Positions 1 to 7,200 of a stretch of 16,151 bases of DNA are shown piece by piece. This stretch comes from JBFXDW01 sp050180745 (GTDB lineage Bacteria > Pseudomonadota > Alphaproteobacteria > UBA9219), in the NCBI GenBank assembly GCA_050180745.1, contig JBFXDW010000041.1, positions 1 to 16,151 on the forward strand, given 5' to 3'. How positions within the stretch are numbered: position 1 is the stretch's first letter; the number at the start of each line of letters is the position of its first letter. The notes below the pieces were generated by a model that was not told the origin of the DNA, ran no database searches, and worked only from the letters and a program-made list of their open reading frames with translations. The position numbers and the translations under genes are program-made.

Positions 1-57
1 TTTTTGCGCTTGTGAGGCAACAATATACTCCACTCCCAAATTAGGACTCGTACTCAT
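1..57 (-). CDS. DUF2793 domain protein, N-terminal 19 codons (partial)
   Basis: Only the first 19 codons are inside the window; the gene runs off the left edge. The ATG at 57 is preceded by a Shine-Dalgarno GGAG seven bases upstream. The translation begins MSTSPNLGVEYIVASQAQK, matching the typical start of DUF2793 proteins (a leucine/tyrosine-rich stretch followed by a conserved AQAQK-like segment). Members of this family lie next to the tip/host-specificity gene in many alphaproteobacterial prophages and GTA-like clusters and are thought to be tail fibre or receptor-binding accessory proteins. The position directly downstream of the tip gene fits this. The call rests on a short stretch, so the family is likely but not certain. 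Confidence 0.6.
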   Translation of the reverse strand, partial: MSTSPNLGVEYIVASQAQK

Positions 58-231
58 AAAAATCTCCATTTTTTTGAACAGGGGTCAGGATTCAGCATTC
101 AGGATTCAGGGGGGGCTTCCTTCACATTTCTCTCCCGATCCTCAACACCTTCTCCGCTCGCAATGACGGTAATTGGTTAGTGTTTGGGAGAGACATAAAC
201 AGGCCCCTCCACTGATACACCGACATACCGA
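58..231. repeat. Composite intergenic repeat, copy A (partial)
   Basis: This 174-base gap separates the tip gene from the DUF2793 gene and holds no gene. Positions 85-110 are about 3.7 tandem copies of a 7-base unit (ATTCAGG or ATTCAGC). They are followed at 110-123 by the GGGGGGCTTCCTTC arm and by a pyrimidine-rich CTCTCCCGATCCTCAA segment shared with the copies at 3691, 10395 and 12214. Near 157-170 a CTCGCAATGACGG segment resembles one half of the nested GTCATT-type inverted repeat found in other copies. No right-hand heptamer array is seen before the tip gene stop codon at 232-234, so this copy looks truncated. Confidence 0.75.
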
Positions 232-3200
232 CTACACCTCAGCACTTCCTGAAGCGCCACGCCCGTAACGAGCACTACGCTGATAAACTGTTACTGAAAA
301 CGTTTCAGGAATGCCCAGAGGCCAATCTTCACTTTGGTTATCAGCACTATAAAGAATTTCACAATCCGCAACGTTTTCAAATACGCGAAGCACGCTTCCA
401 TTGTCGGTAATCTCAACATCATAAAGTTCCTCTTCTTCGTCTAAAGGCACATCAATATAATCGACCCACGAGGCATTCATCCTCGCCCGCCGCACCCAAC
501 TAATTTCACAATCCGACCCCGCCCCAGAAACACGTACACCGGAAATATGAACCGGTGCCAAAGGGCGTAACGTTTCCATGTCATAGGTGATAGGCAAATT
601 GACAGCCTTGCCTATCGTCATTCCATAGGATACGGCTCTAAAATGAAACCGAACATTTCTCTCGCTCAACAGCGCTGGTATAAATTGCACGCGCGTTGAG
701 GAGAGAACGACAAAAGCTTCTCCTATACGATGCGTAGAAGCCTGATTTTCTGTTCCCTGCCGCCCTCGCAAAAGCCCAGATAGCTCATAAAGCCCTGGCT
801 CAATTAATGAGGCCGTCCGATATTGAATAATCTCACCACCCAGCAAAGCTACATTGGCACCATCGAGAAGCTGTTCTTCGCTGCAGCTGGAAAGCGTCCC
901 CTGATAGAGCTGAACCCGCACCGTGTTTTTAAAATCATAATAATGACAGATGCCATCAGCCAAAGAACTTGTCGCCGTTCCTGCAATAGCAGGCTTATCA
1001 AAGCTCGTTTTTTCGGTGAAGTTAGCCCCATCCGCACTGCGCCATAACGTCGCCCCGCTCCATCCGTCACTGCCCGTCACAGCTACATATACCCCAGACT
1101 GGTTATCCTCATTACGTAAAAGAGGAATATCCATCAGATAAAGAACAGACGGCACAACAGATAAAGAAGACACGTTATCATAAGAGCCGCTTTCTGCATC
1201 AACCTCACTAAGCAACGCGTCCCCTTCTGCCGAAACACCAGTAACCGCAAGAACGCCACCTTTTGCGATAATCTCCGTAATTCTGATCTTATGCCCCTCA
1301 ATAGAAACCACATCAGCAGGATCAAGTTCTAAGAATGCGTGCGAAAGCGCAAAATTATAAGAAGTCCTCATCGCCCAGAATTGGTATAAAAGCCGCGCTG
1401 CAATCCGTTTGGCCTTTGTCGCCGTGCAAACAATGGGTAATGTTACCTTCGTCCCCCGCGGCCCTCCTTGTGCCGACAAGCGCCGCGCCCGATATGTTCC
1501 AACTTCATAATCACGAGACGCATCCAGCACATCCACAGTTAACTCAACAGGTAAATCCATTTCCTGAGCACGAGTCTGCGCTAGCGATGCCAAAGGCTTC
1601 TTAAGCACCGCAGGCCATTCATCAGCGCCCGTTTCACTCACATCAATCTCAATCGCAGATTCTGTGCCGCGCCGCACCGCAACGAGCTGGCCATCACGCT
1701 CTACAAGATCGAAAGGTTCATAGTATTGCAACAGCGCCAAAGAGGACGAAGCCGACATCTCACGAGAAATCACATACCCATCAACTTCAATACCAGCAAG
1801 CGCGGACACATCAAAATCTTCCGCCTCATAGCCCGCTCTAAGTAAAAGATCACAAACAATATGATCAAGAGTATCCCCTGTGTTCCGCCGCCGTATAATG
1901 GCATGATTACCCCAGTTGCCCTCGTTATTGTGCGCTAAGAACATCATACGATTAGCGCCTATGTAAGAAAGAGAGAAATACGCCTCTGATGTATCCGCGT
2001 TATCAACCTCAACCTGATCGACAACAACATCAAAACCACCTTCCGTTAAAGCAATATCTGTCAAACGATACACAATGTCATAATAAGGCTTTTCAAGAAT
2101 GATGATATGATTGCCAAAAGCAACAGGTGCCAAAGTTTTGGCAATACCGTACGTGTCATCAACAGAAATCATCGTCCAGTTTCGTTTAATATAAGATGCC
2201 TCTTTTCCAGGCACAAAAGACATCAACGATATGTCAGTGGTGCAGGTATGAATAAAGGTCCACTCCTCTTCCCCTGTTTGCAACAAGCGGTTATAAGGTG
2301 CGCTTCCACTGCTAAACACGATATTATTAGAAAGAATATAAGATGCTCCAACAACCAAATCATTATCCACCCACGATATAGGAACAGCATAAAGACAGGT
2401 AAAATTACTCTGTGCATTCGCCGTAATATGAAGAAAGCCATCATCACAAGGCACAAACTGAGCAAACCCAACAGCTCGCCGCCCTAACTTCGAGCCAATC
2501 CCCCATACATTATAAAAACCAAGATCGACAACAGATAACCCAGCACGCATCATAACACGCAGGCCCCGCATATCACCTTGCGTTTCTGTAAACACAACGC
2601 GCTGCGGATCAATCCAAAGAATCTGCCTATAATCAAGATATTCCATATCTATAGAAAATGGAGTCCCAAAAACCCGCGCTTGCGAGTCATAAATCATCAT
2701 ATAGAAATGATAAGGCGCCACGGAATCCTGAAACCCAATGAACACAAAACGCCCATCCGGAGCCAACGCCCAGTGATGGCTAGCGACACCACCCATAGAA
2801 CAACCAGGGCCAACCGTTCTCACTAACTCAACGGGCGTGTCGCCAGAAACATCGACTTCACAAATGACGAAGCGCCCAACACCACCTTCAAGCTCATACC
2901 CGCAGGTGAGAACCGTACGCGCCGTTACACTTCCGCCTTCAATCGTAAGAGGTAAAGCGCCGCCATGAAGATTTGTGTAACCGGATATGGATAATGAAGG
3001 ATCAATCGCGCCCAACCATTCAGGATTTCCAGTGATGGTTTTAGGAATAACTTCAAAAGATAAATTGGGGATACGGTTTCCAAAATTAGACAGCTCTAAT
3101 GACTCAAGAACGATATAAGCCATGCCACGATAGGCTGGAACGTTACCGCTCCCACAATAGGACTCCATCAAAGGATCAACATCTTGATCTGACGCGCCCG

Positions 3201-3666
3201 TATAAACGCTTGCGCTTCCAACAACACCGGATTTCCAAACGCCATTTTGGTAAATGATTTTACTATCCGCCCAAATAGTTTGAATGCCGCCGATCTCCCC
3301 AGAACCTAGCGCAACCGCACAATGAATCGAATAAGTATAGCTCGTGCTCGAGGATAAAGAATAACCACCGCCCTTACCTAAACCACCTTCCTCATGTTCG
3401 CTCTCAATCAAGTCAGAAGCCCAAATCATGTTACCCGCAACACGCACCCGCCCATAGAGAACAGGAATAGCCAATCCATATTGAGAATCCTGAACAGAAA
3501 AACTATCAAGCCGATTATCGCTGCTAGTATCAGCGGTAAGCCCTATTTCCTTGTCTATTTCCTTACCTGCCTGCGCACCAAGATAGCTAAAGACACGCCC
3601 GCCTACGCCAGGCATAATCATATTGCCGACCGAACGCCCAACAGAAGAAAGAACAATAGATGCCAT
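232..3666 (-). CDS. Tail tip / host-specificity protein (GTA gp15-like)
   Basis: This 1144-residue protein is probably the receptor-contacting central tip of the baseplate. I chose the ATG at 3666 over the upstream in-frame GTG at 3684 because homologues start with MAS and a hydrophobic glycine-rich segment, as here. In order: an N-terminal helix (1-35); a conserved hub-like region ending with the APAYRGMAYIV-like and FGNRIPNLSFEV motifs (about 175-205); a non-standard beta-rich region (about 219-594); a region starting DHIVCDLLLRAGYEAEDFDVSAL with the Phage-tail_3 domain (about 600-780); and a C-terminal part carrying the conserved LLRGRQGTE motif (965-973). The GTA TIM-barrel domain found in many relatives is not recognisable. 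The gene lies downstream of the NlpC/P60 gene, separated by a repeat element. Family assignment is firm; the receptor is unknown. Confidence 0.88.
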   Translation of the reverse strand: MASIVLSSVGRSVGNMIMPGVGGRVFSYLGAQAGKEIDKEIGLTADTSSDNRLDSFSVQDSQYGLAIPVLYGRVRVAGNMIWASDLIESEHEEGGLGKGGGYSLSSSTSYTYSIHCAVALGSGEIGGIQTIWADSKIIYQNGVWKSGVVGSASVYTGASDQDVDPLMESYCGSGNVPAYRGMAYIVLESLELSNFGNRIPNLSFEVIPKTITGNPEWLGAIDPSLSISGYTNLHGGALPLTIEGGSVTARTVLTCGYELEGGVGRFVICEVDVSGDTPVELVRTVGPGCSMGGVASHHWALAPDGRFVFIGFQDSVAPYHFYMMIYDSQARVFGTPFSIDMEYLDYRQILWIDPQRVVFTETQGDMRGLRVMMRAGLSVVDLGFYNVWGIGSKLGRRAVGFAQFVPCDDGFLHITANAQSNFTCLYAVPISWVDNDLVVGASYILSNNIVFSSGSAPYNRLLQTGEEEWTFIHTCTTDISLMSFVPGKEASYIKRNWTMISVDDTYGIAKTLAPVAFGNHIIILEKPYYDIVYRLTDIALTEGGFDVVVDQVEVDNADTSEAYFSLSYIGANRMMFLAHNNEGNWGNHAIIRRRNTGDTLDHIVCDLLLRAGYEAEDFDVSALAGIEVDGYVISREMSASSSLALLQYYEPFDLVERDGQLVAVRRGTESAIEIDVSETGADEWPAVLKKPLASLAQTRAQEMDLPVELTVDVLDASRDYEVGTYRARRLSAQGGPRGTKVTLPIVCTATKAKRIAARLLYQFWAMRTSYNFALSHAFLELDPADVVSIEGHKIRITEIIAKGGVLAVTGVSAEGDALLSEVDAESGSYDNVSSLSVVPSVLYLMDIPLLRNEDNQSGVYVAVTGSDGWSGATLWRSADGANFTEKTSFDKPAIAGTATSSLADGICHYYDFKNTVRVQLYQGTLSSCSEEQLLDGANVALLGGEIIQYRTASLIEPGLYELSGLLRGRQGTENQASTHRIGEAFVVLSSTRVQFIPALLSERNVRFHFRAVSYGMTIGKAVNLPITYDMETLRPLAPVHISGVRVSGAGSDCEISWVRRARMNASWVDYIDVPLDEEEELYDVEITDNGSVLRVFENVADCEILYSADNQSEDWPLGIPETFSVTVYQRSARYGRGASGSAEV

Positions 3667-3690
3667 AGGTAAAAATAACTCCACTCAGTT

Positions 3691-3862
3691 ATCAGGATTC
3701 AGGATTCAGCATTCAGGGAGGATTCCTGTTTGTTTCTCTCCCAATCCTCAACCATATTCATCGTCACGATAGAAATGGTGTAAAAGACTGAAAGAGAAAA
3801 GCAAAACCAACCCCCCCTGAATCCTGAATGCTGAATGCTGAATGCTGAATGCTGAATCCTGA
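3691..3862. repeat. Composite intergenic repeat, copy B (both ends present)
   Basis: This roughly 172-base element fills the gap between the NlpC/P60 gene and the tip gene. The left end (3691-3717) is an array of ATTCAGG/ATTCAGC heptamers. The right end (3816-3862) is the same unit inverted: six and a half consecutive copies of CCTGAAT/GCTGAAT, the cleanest array in the window. The right array ends exactly next to the TAG stop codon (3863-3865) of the peptidase gene. The core carries the CTCTCCCAATCCTCAA segment shared with other copies. Arms in inverted orientation suggest a MITE-like or hairpin-forming element; no transposase is encoded. Confidence 0.8.
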
Positions 3863-4264
3863 CTAAAAAACCCTATAAATCCCGACGAGCCGCCGCTTCC
3901 AATAATCCCCAATCCCTGTCTCAACAACAGAACCAACAGGCGCAAACGCATGAATAAGGGAAGAAGAAGACGTCGCAATCCCCACATGCTGCGGCTGATT
4001 GTCATAACGGAAGAGTAAAATATCGCCCGCGCTAATCTCAGAAACAGCCCTCGCCCCATGCGCTTCAAGAGCCGCCACAAGAGCGCCACCCTCAGGCCTC
4101 ACACCATAATCTTGGCGATCACAAACAGAAACCCCAACAGCCTTTAAAGAAACAACAACAAGCCCAATACAGTCCAAACCAACCGAAGGCTGTCGCCCTT
4201 GATGATGAAACGGCGTACCAATACAAGACCGCGCCGCATCAATAAAACGATCAACATCTTTCAT
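3863..4264 (-). CDS. NlpC/P60 family peptidase (GTA gp14-like)
   Basis: This 133-residue protein is a predicted cell-wall endopeptidase carried in the tail tip, which would open host peptidoglycan during DNA delivery. The catalytic cysteine lies in GLDCIGLV (C32), the usual NlpC/P60 setting; the histidine is H93 in PQHVGI, and H105 in LIHAF is a plausible third residue. The length matches phage and GTA members of the family. Its ATG (4262-4264) overlaps the TAA of the DUF2163 gene (4264-4266) by one base as TAATG, implying translational coupling. There is no signal peptide, as expected for a virion protein. Confidence 0.9.
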   Translation of the reverse strand: MKDVDRFIDAARSCIGTPFHHQGRQPSVGLDCIGLVVVSLKAVGVSVCDRQDYGVRPEGGALVAALEAHGARAVSEISAGDILLFRYDNQPQHVGIATSSSSLIHAFAPVGSVVETGIGDYWKRRLVGIYRVF

Positions 4265-5112
4265 TACGAATTATCCGGATAAAGTAAAAGTTTCCCAAGC
4301 CCAGGAAGATGTGGAAAGCCACCATAATTAACGATATTGTTAAATCTCGCCCTGCAAGTTGCAAAACGCTTATCACATCCAGTTGTTACAGAATAAGTAT
4401 CACCAACTTGAATTTCATAAGGCACAGAAAGCCATAAAGTAAAACAATGAGAATCCAAATCCCATCCATTCACATCTATGCTCACACCTGCATTAAGCCC
4501 CGTTAGCCATGTCAGCTTTCCATCATTAAAATAACCGTTATCCTCCATCCGCGATGAATCATAAAATACACGCTTACTGTCAACAGAAGTCACACTGCCC
4601 GTTACCGACAGAGAAGCAAGAGCAACGCAACACCGAGAATCCCCTAGATCATACCGACATTCCGGCGTGTAAGATTCTCCTACACGCCGCGAGAGAAGAT
4701 CAGCGATCCCGCGCAAAGCAACAAAATATTGCCCTTCGACAAAAGAAACTTCACCAAACCATCCACGCCTTAAACGTAAAATGCCTTGTGACAAATCTTT
4801 CCAATTACAAACAGAGATATCAATCCGCGCATAATCATAAAGCCCCGCTTCAAGATCATGAAAACTGATCAGATCGCTGGCAAGGATTCCTACAACGTCA
4901 TAGTCATTTGCCTTAAGATTGCTGTCTTGTTTCAGTTGAGATGATTTATAAGAGCCATCAGCAACATAAATCACATCATCAATGGTAAGATCAGCATCAT
5001 GCGTCGTAAAAGCGATAATCGTTCCATCGGTGCGCGTGATTTTGATAAGCTCAGCAAGCGTTGTCAGCTCACTTTGCAAATGAGTCGCCAATCCAGAGGA
5101 TATAGACTTCAT
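4264..5112 (-). CDS. DUF2163 / TIGR02218 baseplate hub protein (GTA gp13-like)
   Basis: This 282-residue protein belongs to the DUF2163 (phage BR0599) family, which forms the hub below the distal tail ring. Family features include the early THDADLTIDD region (about 37-46), a central RRGWFGEVS segment (about 115-123), and a cysteine set at C152, C161 (next to C162), C246 and C253 in the CRYDLGDSRCC and GCDKRFATCRARFNN settings. In the Rhodobacter GTA hub and in lambda gpL, comparable C-terminal cysteines hold an iron-sulfur cluster, so the same is inferred here. The ATG overlaps the upstream TGA (TGATG) and the stop overlaps the peptidase start, so the DUF2460, hub and peptidase genes form a coupled trio. 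Confidence 0.9.
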   Translation of the reverse strand: MKSISSGLATHLQSELTTLAELIKITRTDGTIIAFTTHDADLTIDDVIYVADGSYKSSQLKQDSNLKANDYDVVGILASDLISFHDLEAGLYDYARIDISVCNWKDLSQGILRLRRGWFGEVSFVEGQYFVALRGIADLLSRRVGESYTPECRYDLGDSRCCVALASLSVTGSVTSVDSKRVFYDSSRMEDNGYFNDGKLTWLTGLNAGVSIDVNGWDLDSHCFTLWLSVPYEIQVGDTYSVTTGCDKRFATCRARFNNIVNYGGFPHLPGLGKLLLYPDNS

Positions 5113-5738
5113 CAGACCCTCACTTCAATAATCGGAATTTCAGCTTCTGAAAGCTTCCCGTCAACATAAGAAATCGTCAAAACATCCGTATCAAACCGCA
5201 CCGGCACATCAAAAAGACAACCCGCTTTGATGATGGCGCCACACGCAGGCGCTTGCGAAAATGTTATGACGCCAGTGCTCGTATCAACGCTCCAGCCAGT
5301 TTCATATTCCGTGTCATTGACTCCTATAGATACGGAACCTTCAACAGGTTTCCGTAGAGTCCGCTCATATGTTACCTCGCCAATGCCATAAGTTTTAATA
5401 AGCTGAAAAGAATCCTCTACGCCATCACCAACGGCAATAACTTGATCCTCCCAAGATGGAGTATCCACGCCATTAGCCGCTGTTGAACAATCAGCCCAAT
5501 CCTTAAGACGAAAGCCACGCGCGCGCCCTGCCCGCGCTTGAAAAAATGAAACAAGAATAGCTGCGTCATTAAAAGTCACAACACCGCTTCGCGCATCAAA
5601 TCGCCGCCGCGCTTGCGCCCATTTCTGGTTGCGCCGCTCAAATCCACTATCAATCGCAACAACTTCCGTACAAAACTGGACTCCGCCTAAAGAACCATAT
5701 TCAGCCCGCAACGGAAAATCAACTTCATCAAAAGACAT
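5112..5738 (-). CDS. DUF2460 / TIGR02217 distal tail protein (GTA gp12-like)
   Basis: This 208-residue protein matches the DUF2460 family. The N-terminal part starts with MSFDEVDFPLRAEYGSLGG, followed by a repeated ERRNQKWAQARRRFDARSG segment (about 34-52), a FFQARAGRARGFRLKDWAD motif (about 64-82), and later a TGVITFSQAP beta segment. In GTA particles the family forms the distal tail ring that joins the tail tube to the hub. Here the gene starts 3 bases after the head-closure gene ends, with no tail-tube or tape-measure gene between them. That is abnormal for this family's neighbourhood. The stop overlaps the hub start. Confidence 0.9.
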   Translation of the reverse strand: MSFDEVDFPLRAEYGSLGGVQFCTEVVAIDSGFERRNQKWAQARRRFDARSGVVTFNDAAILVSFFQARAGRARGFRLKDWADCSTAANGVDTPSWEDQVIAVGDGVEDSFQLIKTYGIGEVTYERTLRKPVEGSVSIGVNDTEYETGWSVDTSTGVITFSQAPACGAIIKAGCLFDVPVRFDTDVLTISYVDGKLSEAEIPIIEVRV

Positions 5739-5741
5739 AGC

Positions 5742-6017
5742 CTACCCCAGCTTTTTTTCTTCTTGAAGAAACAGACGCAACCAGACATCTTTTTCTTCAA
5801 CTTTTTCAATCTTTGTAATCAAAAAATAGCGCGCCCCATAGGCCAGCCTCATACCGGTCACAATTGATGTTTCAAAAGCTCTCACGACAGCGAGATGAGA
5901 ATAACCCCCATTCGTATAAAGATCCAAAGACCCCCACAGACTTTGAACATTTGACCAATCTCCGTTTACATCCTGAGACTGCAACGTAAACGGAACGCGA
6001 AGATCGCCTATACGCAT
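5742..6017 (-). CDS. Head closure / head-tail adaptor protein (Phage_H_T_join-like)
   Basis: This 91-residue protein starts MRIGDLRVPFTLQ, the usual opening of SPP1 gp16-like head-closure proteins. It continues with a W-containing beta segment (VQSLWGSLDLY, about 24-34) and a GMRLAYGARYFLITKIEKV strand pair (about 55-73). It should form the stopper ring under the connector. At 91 residues it is somewhat shorter than the 100-115 common in the family. The start overlaps the end of the upstream connector gene by 10 bases, and the stop is 3 bases before the DUF2460 start codon. Confidence 0.8.
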   Translation of the reverse strand: MRIGDLRVPFTLQSQDVNGDWSNVQSLWGSLDLYTNGGYSHLAVVRAFETSIVTGMRLAYGARYFLITKIEKVEEKDVWLRLFLQEEKKLG

Positions 6018-6601
6018 GACCCACCTATTTTAAAAACGCGATATTCTTTGAGAAGAGCCTCCACCGTCATCGGAACACGGGTAATAGATTCATCACGCGC
6101 AATAGCCTCACGATTTTCATACCAGTGCAACACAAGTTGTTTAATCGCCAAACGCAAAGGCGCAGGCACATCAGCCGAACTCGAGCCATAACCCACGACA
6201 TAATCAACAACCATGCCGTTGGCTGCACGTTGCAAAGGAAACCACACGGCGTTGTCCTCAAGAACCGCACGTGACGGCACAGACCCACTTTCCAAAAGAA
6301 GATGGGACACATCGAACGAGCTAGCCTCACCACTAGCATTATAGAAAGTCACAGATGTTATTGACTGAAGCGGTCCCGAAGGCAGAATCAAAACACGCCC
6401 TTTTGGAAAAACAGATAAAGTACAGCGCCAAGTTTGAGTTATAAAAGCGCGGCCCGTAAAAGCCTCGCACCATTCTCTGGCCCCAGAGATCAGGTCTGTC
6501 AAAAGTGCATCATCATTTGCATGAGAAATCCGCGCATAAGCCTTCATATCGGCCAGAGTCACAGGCTCCACGATTGGCGCAGAGAGCAATTGATTGGACA
6601 T
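6008..6601 (-). CDS. Head-tail connector protein (phiE125 gp8 / gp6-like family)
   Basis: This 197-residue protein is a gp6-like adaptor that sits on the portal ring. Its N-terminal PVTLADMKAYARISHANDD segment (about 13-31) and the following helix with AREWCEAFTGRAFITQTW (about 41-58) are the signature of the TIGR02215 phiE125 gp8 family. The LPSGPLQSITSVTFYN strand comes next, and a C-terminal helix ends APLRLAIKQLVLHWYENREA. The order after the capsid and the small structural gene is standard. No strong Shine-Dalgarno is seen: the region before the ATG is a T-rich stretch with only weak purine runs. It is separated from the upstream gene by 176 bases containing two hairpins. Confidence 0.88.
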   Translation of the reverse strand: MSNQLLSAPIVEPVTLADMKAYARISHANDDALLTDLISGAREWCEAFTGRAFITQTWRCTLSVFPKGRVLILPSGPLQSITSVTFYNASGEASSFDVSHLLLESGSVPSRAVLEDNAVWFPLQRAANGMVVDYVVGYGSSSADVPAPLRLAIKQLVLHWYENREAIARDESITRVPMTVEALLKEYRVFKIGGSCV

Positions 6602-6667
6602 AGAAAATTCCTTGAATCAAAAATCCATATTTTTTATCTCTCTCTTTTATTTAATAAAGTTTCCGTC

Positions 6668-6687
6668 ATGCCAGCGTAGGCTGGCAT
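6668..6687. repeat. Short palindromic repeat (GTCAT...GGCATCCC type)
   Basis: ATGCCAGC at 6668-6675 pairs perfectly with GCTGGCAT at 6680-6687 across a GTAG loop. It is followed on the plus strand by CCCATTTTTT. The layout CGTCAT(hairpin)ATCCCATTTT equals the frame of the larger nested repeats at 10471-10558 and 12297-12396, so it looks like a short member of the same dispersed family. It could act as a plus-strand terminator, but no plus-strand gene needs one here; in the leftward direction there is no T-run. Confidence 0.6.
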
Positions 6688-6736
6688 CCCATTTTTTATT
6701 TCTGAAAAAAGAAGATAAAAGAAACATGCCATTAAA

Positions 6737-6768
6737 GATAAGGGGATTCTCACAAGAATCCCCTTATC
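6737..6768 (-). terminator. 13-bp stem hairpin after the small structural gene
   Basis: GATAAGGGGATTC (6737-6749) and GAATCCCCTTATC (6756-6768) form a perfect 13-bp stem with a TCACAA loop, 9 bases beyond the stop codon of the 131-residue structural gene. In the leftward transcript it is followed only by TTTAAT, so the U-tract is weak. A partial terminator or 3' end stabiliser that lets capsid genes be expressed above the downstream connector and tail genes is the likely role. The stem is directly visible; the function is inferred. Confidence 0.6.
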
Positions 6769-6777
6769 AACAAAACC

Positions 6778-7173
6778 CTAAGCCACAGGCCCCTTATGAG
6801 GATCCCCAGCAACAACAGTAGCCGCAGAAGCCACGCCTGTACTTGCACTAGCCACAGTCATCACGACACGCACATAGCGTCGTTGCCCGATATAGCCAAT
6901 CGTCTGACTGGCATTCGCACCTGTGCTGTCCGAAAGCGCGGTCAGTTCTCCTACAACATCACTTGATAAAACATCGGCATAAGTCACACCATCAACGGAA
7001 TGCTGCAATTTTGGCGTATGCGTTCCATCCCCATAAGCGCCGAAGGTCACTGTAACAATGGCTGAATCATAACCTCGCAAATCAACCGCAGAACCCGTCG
7101 CACTTGCCGTACGCACGGCAGGCACAAGAGACGACGCCACATTTACATTGTGATAAAGATCACGAATAGTCAT
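6778..7173 (-). CDS. Small beta-rich phage structural protein downstream of capsid
   Basis: This 131-residue protein starts MTIRDLYHNVNVASSLVPAV and contains RTASATGSAVDLRGYDSAIV, FGAYGDGTHTPKLQHSVDG and IGYIGQRRYVRVVMTVASA segments, ending DPHKGPVA. The same pattern recurs in unnamed proteins that follow the major capsid gene in many alphaproteobacterial phages. It has no assigned function that I know; a capsid decoration or head-fibre role is inferred from position and beta-rich composition. The Shine-Dalgarno and spacer GGAGAGTTTTTATGA are identical to those of the capsid gene, suggesting similarly strong translation. A hairpin follows its stop codon. Confidence 0.75.
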   Translation of the reverse strand: MTIRDLYHNVNVASSLVPAVRTASATGSAVDLRGYDSAIVTVTFGAYGDGTHTPKLQHSVDGVTYADVLSSDVVGELTALSDSTGANASQTIGYIGQRRYVRVVMTVASASTGVASAATVVAGDPHKGPVA

Positions 7174-7200
7174 AAAAACTCTCCTTTAAAAAAATTGATG

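Noticed and set aside
1335..1604. Open frame of 89 residues on the plus strand inside the tip gene
   Set aside because: It is a shadow of the conserved Phage-tail_3 region of the minus-strand gene, with no ribosome site or family resemblance.
3667..3684. GTG start at 3684 for the tip protein
   Set aside because: Homologues begin with MAS at the ATG 3666; the six extra codons add nothing recognisable.
3816..3862. CRISPR array
   Set aside because: The units are 7 bases, contiguous and without spacers, and no cas gene is near.
3748..4089. Open frame of 113 residues on the minus strand
   Set aside because: It is an off-frame reading of the NlpC/P60 gene that continues through the heptamer array, giving repetitive residues.
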